From contig JAOPHQ010001139.1 in the NCBI GenBank assembly GCA_030340625.1, forward strand, positions 318,501 to 382,500: DNA of 64,000 nucleotides, given 5' to 3'. The notes under the pieces are model-generated. The model was given only the letters and a program-made list of their open reading frames with translations. It was not told where the DNA came from and searched no databases. The position numbers and the translations under genes are program-made. This document shows, in pieces, positions 57,901 through 64,000 of this stretch (positions within the stretch are counted from its first letter, which is position 1; the number at the start of each line of letters is the position of its first letter). The DNA is from Merluccius polli. Its lineage: Eukaryota; Chordata; Actinopteri; Gadiformes; Merlucciidae.

Positions 57901-58860
57901 TTAATTAGGATAAATTGCAACGATAAATTAAGCCAACAGACAGCATTGTTGTTTTTTTCCACGAAAAGGTGCACATTTTCTGACCTACGACACTTCAGTT
58001 TGCAAAATAGCAGTTATTAACGAGAATGTTGTTGTGAGATCTCCTGATGAAAACAGACAATCGACAATCAACAATGGTGTGAGAAGCCCAAAAATAACTA
58101 AGTCGGGGTAAACAACAATCTCACACTTTCACACACACACACCATATGCTCCTGATTGTGTTTTCTTTTTCTTTTTTTTTACCCTCACGACTTTTTGTCA
58201 CCGAAACACATGACGTGCTGTGCATTGTTAATTCCCATCACAGGTCTTCCATCACTGTCCATTTGCGCCCCTAAAACGCAGGCAACCCATGCGACAGATG
58301 CGGTGTTGCGAGGGATCAAACCTGGGATAATGATTCAAATGGACTCCCTCCACCCTCCCAACCTCCCTCTCTCTCCTTTGCGATCTCCGTCCTGTCTCAT
58401 CGCCTTACCTCCAACAGCTGGACTGAGGGGGGGGGGGGGGGAGGGTGCATCAGCCAGCCCGAGGCCGGTGCATCGGGGAGGCTGTCCACAAACAGGTATA
58501 GGCAGGCCTTGTAATTGAACGTCTATCCAGCCACCTGTGCAGAAAACCCAAGCTGACCAATGAGGTCCAGGCCATTCGCACAAATAGGGGGATACAGGCT
58601 GTTTGCTGCCTTTTTCATGGACTACAATGGGAGCGTATGTCTGAATGGGCTCTAAATGTGCTTTGCATAGATTTTCGGCGCCCAACCCCATAGTTCAACC
58701 TCAACGTCGGTCGGGCTTATTGGATATGCAGCATAGTGACATATTGATTCATTCAAATGATTAAGCGGGTGAATGTAACCAGACCTTTGTGGAAAAACAC
58801 TGTAATTGGATTCCCGAACCTGGAATTAGTTATTATAATGCTGGCATTATGTTGGGGGAA

Positions 58861-59048
58861 TACTTATGGGGCGCTTTGGCGCACTCGTTCCAGACAACAA
58901 CCGGAAGGTTCTGGGTTCGAAACCCAATTAGGCATCCTGCTCAAGTCGGCAGTCTACCCGTCGACTGCAGACTTGAGAAGGATGCCTAATCACCTACATG
59001 CACCTAAATGACATAACAGTCCCTTCGGATAAACGCAAAATTAAATAG
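58861..59048 (+). mobile_element. tRNA-derived SINE
   Basis: GGTTCTGGGTTCGAAACCC carries a good RNA polymerase III B box. GGCGCACTCGTTCCAG lies where an A box is expected. Downstream follow CATCCTGCTCAAG and AGTCCCTTCGGATAAACGC, the L2-like tail shared by teleost SINEs. The best-preserved SINE head in the window. Confidence 0.75.
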
Positions 59049-59442
59049 TCATCATAGTCATAGTGGAGGACCACTGTGAGGGTTTGGGCTCATGCACCAA
59101 AGCAAAAAAAAAAAAAAAAGTGCTTCTAGTACCCATGAAACATGGCACAGATAGCGATAGTCTGGCCACGGGTGTCCACGCGGCTTGACGTGCCATCTCC
59201 GCGCGTCAACTCTATCCCCGCGGCAGTCTCTATTCCCTCTAAGTGAGCGTGTAAAGAGTGTCACTGTGTTTTGCTAGTTCAGATTTACAACCGCCTCGAC
59301 AGAAGGTGTCGGCTGATCGGCACACTCCTAAACGCTCCCCTTTCCGTTGCTTCTCTTGACAACCCCGGCGCGTTTCCTGCTGCACCTACACTCTTCTATT
59401 TCCTGTCGGGTTTCCTGTCTTCCCAACCGCAATCCATCCATC

Positions 59443-59443
<1 letters not shown>

Positions 59444-59477
<34 letters not shown>
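59444..59477. repeat. Poly-C run (34)
   Basis: Longest poly-C in the window; a G run follows at about 59555-59568. Confidence 0.97.
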
Positions 59478-59478
<1 letters not shown>

Positions 59479-59914
59479 TCTCCTCTCCCTCTGTCCACGT
59501 TTTTTTTTTCCCGCACACACAGCGCAGTGCTCGACTTGAGCAAAAAGAGGAATGGGGGGGGGGGGGGGAATGAGGTGATTGGATGAACAGTGACACGGCG
59601 GCGCGTCAGGTCGGATTGTCTTTCGTGATGTAAATACAATATTGCTGGAAAGAGGAAACACGCCGGTACTCTGCACTGCTCTGCTCAGGGCTGTAAGAGG
59701 AGCGTCTCCATTGACCTCAGGGTGTACAGTGCTCTGGTCTCTCGTCCTTGCACCTCGGGCAATTTATTACACCGTGCTTTATTTGCGGAGGCCGACTGAA
59801 ACCAGGGTCACCAGGACCGTATGCAAGTTTAAAGTACAATTACACGGTAATTAGGCCATTTTGATTTGTGAAACCGAAAGTCGAATTCCAGATTCAACAT
59901 GTGTTATTACTATA

Positions 59915-60045
59915 GAGCTAGAGCTTATCCAAAGCAAAGTACAGTGAATGCAGACGCATGTCACCTCTTGCTCTAGGAGGTTATGGGCTGCGGACACTGG
60001 AGATCAAACCCGGGAACCTTTTGGTTCTACCCTACCGTATCCCAA
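59915..60045 (-). mobile_element. SINE fragment, reversed
   Basis: Minus strand reads GGTAGAACCAAAAGG, TTCCCGGGTTTGATCTCCAG and then GCATTCACTGTACTTTGCTT with TTTGGATAAG: B-box-like segment, then the tail. Confidence 0.6.
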
Positions 60046-60177
60046 CCCTCATTATAAGCCTGTCGACATTGGCACTGTTGATACATGTACAGAACTAACA
60101 GGTCATCTCACAGCCTACTGGTAGCATCTCTGTTGCTCAGGTTAAAAATACCTCACACTGACAGAAACCAACCATGA

Positions 60178-60652
60178 TAAGGTGACCAGATTTCTGAAAT
60201 GAAAAATGGGGACATTTGTAGTTTGGCGGCCCATATATCAACAAAATATCTGATTATTTCAGTAGTTTTTTTTGTGCCTATTCTTATCGTGGTACATGCC
60301 CAATGGTTTACTATGATGCATTTTATTCTTGCTAAACCAGCCAAAAACAAGCCAAAGCAGGCTCCTTGAATAGAGCATCGTTCTATATTGTATTGATATC
60401 CTATTGTTTATGATCGGTCGTGCCTGCTTATGGTATGAAGTCGATAGATAGACCCCCACGTAGCAAGGGCACGTCACAGACGATTAGATAGACAAGAGAC
60501 TATTTACCATCTGTCTCGAAATGAATATTCAGTGCAAGCTAGAACCTTTGCCATTTCAAAATCTATCAATATATTTTTAAAATCCTATTTTTTAAAAACA
60601 GGGACATTTCAAGGGAACTTTCCCCGGAAAATGGTGACGTCTGGTACCCCTA
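60178..60652. mobile_element. hAT MITE, 475 bp, related to the copy at 25510
   Basis: The left end is TAAGGTGACCAGA and the right end TCTGGTACCCCTA, a diverged version of the TAGGGTGACCAGA repeat. Flanks AACCATGA (60170-60177) and AACCGTGA (60653-60660) match at seven of eight bases. The interior is AT-rich with GGGGACATTT and GGGACATTTC near the two ends. No coding frame. It is older than the 25510 copy, judging by decay of both ends. Confidence 0.8.
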
Positions 60653-61084
60653 AACCGTGAGAGACATCTCACTGGGATAGTATTGTGTAATATGACCAAT
60701 GTGCCATTTCCCTGTGCCACTACAAAAAGTTCCCAAAACCAGTTCAAAGTTTTCTGACAGACTCCAAGTCGTCCGCCCACATCTCCCACGTACAACATAC
60801 AGCACAAGATACATGCTAGACACACGTCACAAGCTTCACAAAAAACATTTTTTCCGGCGGTGAGGAAATCATTGCAACAGATGGCGGCGTGTTATTATGG
60901 CAGATCGATAGCGGAGTGCGCGTTGCCCCGCCACCGCTAGGAGCTAGGCGCTGCATTTGACAGCCAGGTGGTTGCTCTCTGGGCTGTGACACGCTTCACT
61001 AATAGGCAGCAGGCAAGATAAATAAATAATACAGACTGATGCAAAACTTTAACCAGGAGGCCTGGAATGCCACTGCTGTAATTA

Positions 61085-61247
61085 TGTTTGTCAGTGTGTG
61101 TGTGTACGTGTGTGTGTGGGAGTTTGTTTGACAGTGTGTGTGTGGATGTGTGTTTGTTTGTTTGACAGTGTGTGTGTGTGTGTGTTTTTGTTTGACACTG
61201 TGTGTGTGTTTGTTTGACTGTGTGTGTGTGTGTGTATTTTTCTTTGT

Positions 61248-61283
<36 letters not shown>
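61085..61283. repeat. GT-rich minisatellite
   Basis: Repeated TTTGTTTGACAGTGTGTGTG-type units of about 30 bp (near 61120, 61155, 61190, 61215) ending in a pure GT array. Confidence 0.85.
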
Positions 61284-61284
<1 letters not shown>

Positions 61285-61399
61285 CGCACACGTGCATGCA
61301 TGAGTACATCTATATCCCTGCGTACGCATACTCAGGTGCTATATTTGTATTTGGGGTTGGAAGTTATGTCTTTGTATGTATAGGTGTCCCTCCTGTCTC

Positions 61400-61400
<1 letters not shown>

Positions 61401-61441
<41 letters not shown>

Positions 61442-61502
61442 CCACAGAGCGGAGAGCAGAGGAGAGAAGGGAGGTGTGTGTGTGTGGGGGGGGGGGGGGG
61501 GG
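61401..61502. repeat. GT microsatellite and poly-G run (17)
   Basis: GT 61401-61439 and G 61486-61502. Confidence 0.96.
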
Positions 61503-61733
61503 AGAGTTGCAGATTGACAGATAGAGCCCCAGCATCACAGGGAAAGGGGGAGCAGCCGTCGCTGTGCGTAGCTGCGAGGCTCCACCGCCCCGAGTGCATC
61601 TCACCTGCAGTCGCGGCGAGGCATTCATCAGCACCACTGCCAAACAGCATCACCGTTGCCGTCGGTAACGGGATGGAACTGCACCAAGCCGAATTCCACT
61701 CTTTTTCACTTTTGTTACCGATTCTACACACGC

Positions 61734-61799
61734 CACACACACACACACACACACACAAACGCCACACACGCACGCACACACACACAAACGCCACACACG

Positions 61800-61838
<39 letters not shown>

Positions 61839-61839
61839 G

Positions 61840-61911
<72 letters not shown>
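61734..61911. repeat. CA/CACG compound repeat
   Basis: CA array with two ACAAACGCCACACACGCACG units (near 61755 and 61786), a CACG block near 61833 and a long pure CA end. Confidence 0.95.
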
Positions 61912-62034
61912 ACCCTAATGGGAGCACTCTGATCCAGTACATTGCCGTGGAATTACTTTTTACTTTCTAATGTTTCTCTCATTTTATTATTTAAGATATA
62001 TTCATATTTTTAGGATTTGCTATTTGAATATTCA

Positions 62035-62145
62035 GCCAACAGAAGTCCAAAGTGACTTACAGTTAATGTGACGTTGCCTTGCTGAAAGATGCCTACAGGT
62101 GGATTGAGGACATTGGGGTTTGATTCCCGACGGTGTGACCACTAA
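62035..62145 (-). mobile_element. SINE fragment, reversed
   Basis: Minus strand reads GTGGTCACACCGTCGGGAAT, CAAACCCCAATGTCC, GCATCTTTCAGCAAGGCAAC and TAACTGTAAGTCACTTTGGA, the same body and tail order as the other reversed SINEs. Confidence 0.6.
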
Positions 62146-62471
62146 ATTTCATCATTCATATTCAGCATTCATTCATTTGAGTTCAAGGATAAGACGCCAA
62201 ACCAATTAAAACCCACATTAGTGCATCCATCTTGTGCTTGTATCCCCAGAGATATATTCGCACTCTGTGCAGACATCGCTCGGCATGGGGGGCGAGCGAT
62301 GTCAGACGTGTCACATGATCAAGTTATTGATCCCGGTGTCCTGTTTTTACCCCCCTCATATCACATTTGATTAAACACAGTGGGCCAACAGACTGTGCAT
62401 ACAGCTGTTCATTTTCTGCCTATCACCACGGCAACGCTGGCCCATCACTGTCACCTTATATAAATGAAAAA

Positions 62472-62504
<33 letters not shown>
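62472..62504. repeat. Poly-G run (33)
   Basis: Uninterrupted G followed by a run of A. Confidence 0.97.
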
Positions 62505-62505
<1 letters not shown>

Positions 62506-62941
62506 GAAAAAAAAAGTTGACTGGACCCTGAAAGTAATACTGATTGGGGACATTATCAAACCATTTGGAGACTGGCTGCTGGCAATAAAGTGGAGAAGGT
62601 CTGTCGTTATCCACTCTCTGGAGCTTTATATATGGAGAAAGGTATTACTGGGTAGCAGGACAGATGGACGACGTCGTTAGCTCTCATTTCAGACGCTGCT
62701 TTAAGGACCCAGGGCAGTATATCATATTTAGCATCAACGCGCATCATACATTTGTAAATGCTCGCTCCCCCCCCCCCACCTCCCCCTTTCCATTTCTTAA
62801 CACGTCCTAATGAGCAACTGATGCACTGCCAGGTCTCTCTGCAGAGATTAAATATTTCCTCCCAGCGAGTGATTTTTTTCAAATTACTTTCCTTTTGACG
62901 ATGTTAATTACTCTGGAGGAGGTGCTTTCTCGATGAATATG

Positions 62942-62990
62942 AAGAGGATGTTAACGTGTCCCCCCCCCCCCCCCACACACACACACACGT
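62942..62990. repeat. Poly-C/CA tract
   Basis: A C run followed by CA units. Confidence 0.93.
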
Positions 62991-63968
62991 CACTGTCATG
63001 TGTTTTTGATTGCAGCAAAAAAAAAAAAAAAACTTGACGTTCATCGTGCTAAAGATGTTTTGATGTTTATCGGACATAATTAGAAAACGACGTCTGTCAT
63101 AACACCTGTTTGAAGTAGTATAGCAGCAACCTTACAAACACGCACACACATGCACACAAGCACAAACATACCAGAGTTTCCTATACTATAAGTACAAGTA
63201 CTAATAGAAGTAGTGGAAGTACGAGAAGGCCTTATTAGTAGTACTCATCAGTTTAATCCAGAGCAATAGACCGAGAGAGCGTAACGCGTGCTCAGAAGTC
63301 GATTTTTGTTTATGACCCACTCATGGGTTTTGATTGAAAGATTAAATTGCGCGGCCCCACACCAGTAATAAATCATGTGCAGCTACAGAGGGCAAACGGT
63401 GCACAGGAAGGTGCATCCACCAAAAAAAAGGACGGTCACTTCTTGTCAACGATGGCGAGATGAAGAATAAACACGTTGGCTAAGAAACAAGACTGCCCTT
63501 TCCACCAGAAAGACTTTTATTGACTTTTATTCAAATGAGCCGACCTTTACGACAAAAGTGTATAGAAAAATGAAACTAGGGGTATTAGACCATGTCACTG
63601 AATGGCATCAGATGTTCTTGTGGTATAACATCCTTTTCAAAAGACCAACATAAAAAAAAAGACTGCTTCTATTTTCCTAGCATCCCACTCGCCTCTTGTC
63701 ACTCTCCATTTTCTCACCCCCTCTCCTGGTTCAATAAATTGATTGGTTTCTCTGTAATCCACAAAATATGTAATTGTGATGGCTATGAGAAGTCATTTAT
63801 GAACATAATAGCCACAGCCTCGGTGGGAGCATCTATAGAAAGTGAATCCCCAGGCGCCTTCGCTTGCCAACTGTGTAATTTGTTTGGTCCTTATTGAAGC
63901 CGCCTTTGCACTTTTGTCTTCCTTTTTTCCACTGACTCAGGAGAAAGAAACAGTGCGGTCGCTGGCTG

Positions 63969-63969
<1 letters not shown>

Positions 63970-64000
<31 letters not shown>
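63970..64000. repeat. TA microsatellite at window edge
   Basis: AT units run off the end of the window, so full length is unknown. Confidence 0.95.

Larger units (their letters stand above)
49079..64000 (-). other. 5' part of intron 2 of cdh7 (at least 14.9 kb)
   Basis: No exon for the signal peptide, prodomain or EC1 N terminus (expected to end near DPLYVGK before a donor) was found on the minus strand, so the intron should continue past the window. It holds the composite element 49687-53179, SINE copies near 53.5, 55.1, 57.6, 58.9, 60.0 and 62.1 kb, a MITE (60178-60652), a GAA array (57169-57238) and several CA/GT, poly-C and poly-G tracts. Segments 53710-54600, 55500-56900 and 62510-63960 are mostly unique-looking. 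Confidence 0.8.

Noticed and set aside
58156..58691. Overlapping 118-120 residue frames on both strands
   Set aside because: Low-complexity middle (poly-G/C) and no recognisable domain or splice signals.
58861..58935. A true tRNA gene
   Set aside because: B box is good, but no cloverleaf could be drawn and the SINE body and tail follow.
61339..61918. Cys/Val-rich and His/Thr-rich frames of 180-190 residues
   Set aside because: Both are shadows of GT/CA arrays on opposite strands.
49346..64000. Search for the cdh7 signal-peptide/EC1 N-terminal exon
   Set aside because: No minus-strand stretch resembled WVWNQFFVLEEY or DPLYVGK before a donor. The exon is taken to lie outside the window.

Overview
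The window is vertebrate nuclear DNA, almost certainly from a teleost fish. It holds eight internal coding exons of one gene, read on the minus strand, embedded in very large repeat-rich introns. Exon sizes (295, 120, 168, 188, 254, 137, 122 and 118 bp in transcript order), AG/GT borders and codon phases all fit the standard layout of type II classical cadherins. The encoded protein runs from mid-EC1 to mid-EC5. Short signatures such as WKSD, TNELLDRE, NEFPPE and TVRDF point to cadherin-7 (cdh7) rather than cdh6, 8, 10, 11, 12, 18 or 20. That paralogue call rests on remembered family sequences, not on an alignment. The exon with the signal peptide, prodomain and EC1 N terminus is not in the window and should lie beyond base 64000. 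The exons for the end of EC5, the membrane span and the catenin-binding tail should lie below base 1.

Layout in + coordinates: 1-3.2 kb has exons 10 and 9; 3.2-11.8 kb is intron with a foldback element, dense microsatellites and a TTAA-flanked transposon; 11.8 kb is exon 8; 17.0-17.2 kb is exon 7; 17.2-40.0 kb is a 22.8-kb intron with most of the hAT-type insertions; 40.0-49.1 kb has exons 6, 5, 4 and 3 with 2-3 kb introns; 49.1-64 kb is the start of a further intron of at least 14.9 kb. No other protein-coding gene, tRNA, rRNA or CRISPR array can be supported. Nearly all open frames outside the exons are translations of CA/GT, CT/GA, TA, GAA, poly-C or poly-G tracts.

The teleost assignment rests on the extreme microsatellite density, several hAT transposons (one Tol2-like), and tRNA-derived SINEs with the fish L2-like tail around TTTGGATAAAAGC. 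Microsatellite density this high resembles gadiform genomes, but that is only a guess. Six insertions with 8-bp target duplications are readable by eye, including one nested inside another and two that abut.

The most unusual structures are a roughly 1.06-kb near-perfect palindrome (50276-51338) inside a larger composite element, a 44-bp minisatellite beside it, a foldback element made of smaller palindromes 50 bases past the exon 6 donor site, and CA repeats or very long pyrimidine tracts directly next to several cdh7 splice sites. I see no evidence for a new enzymatic or defence system.
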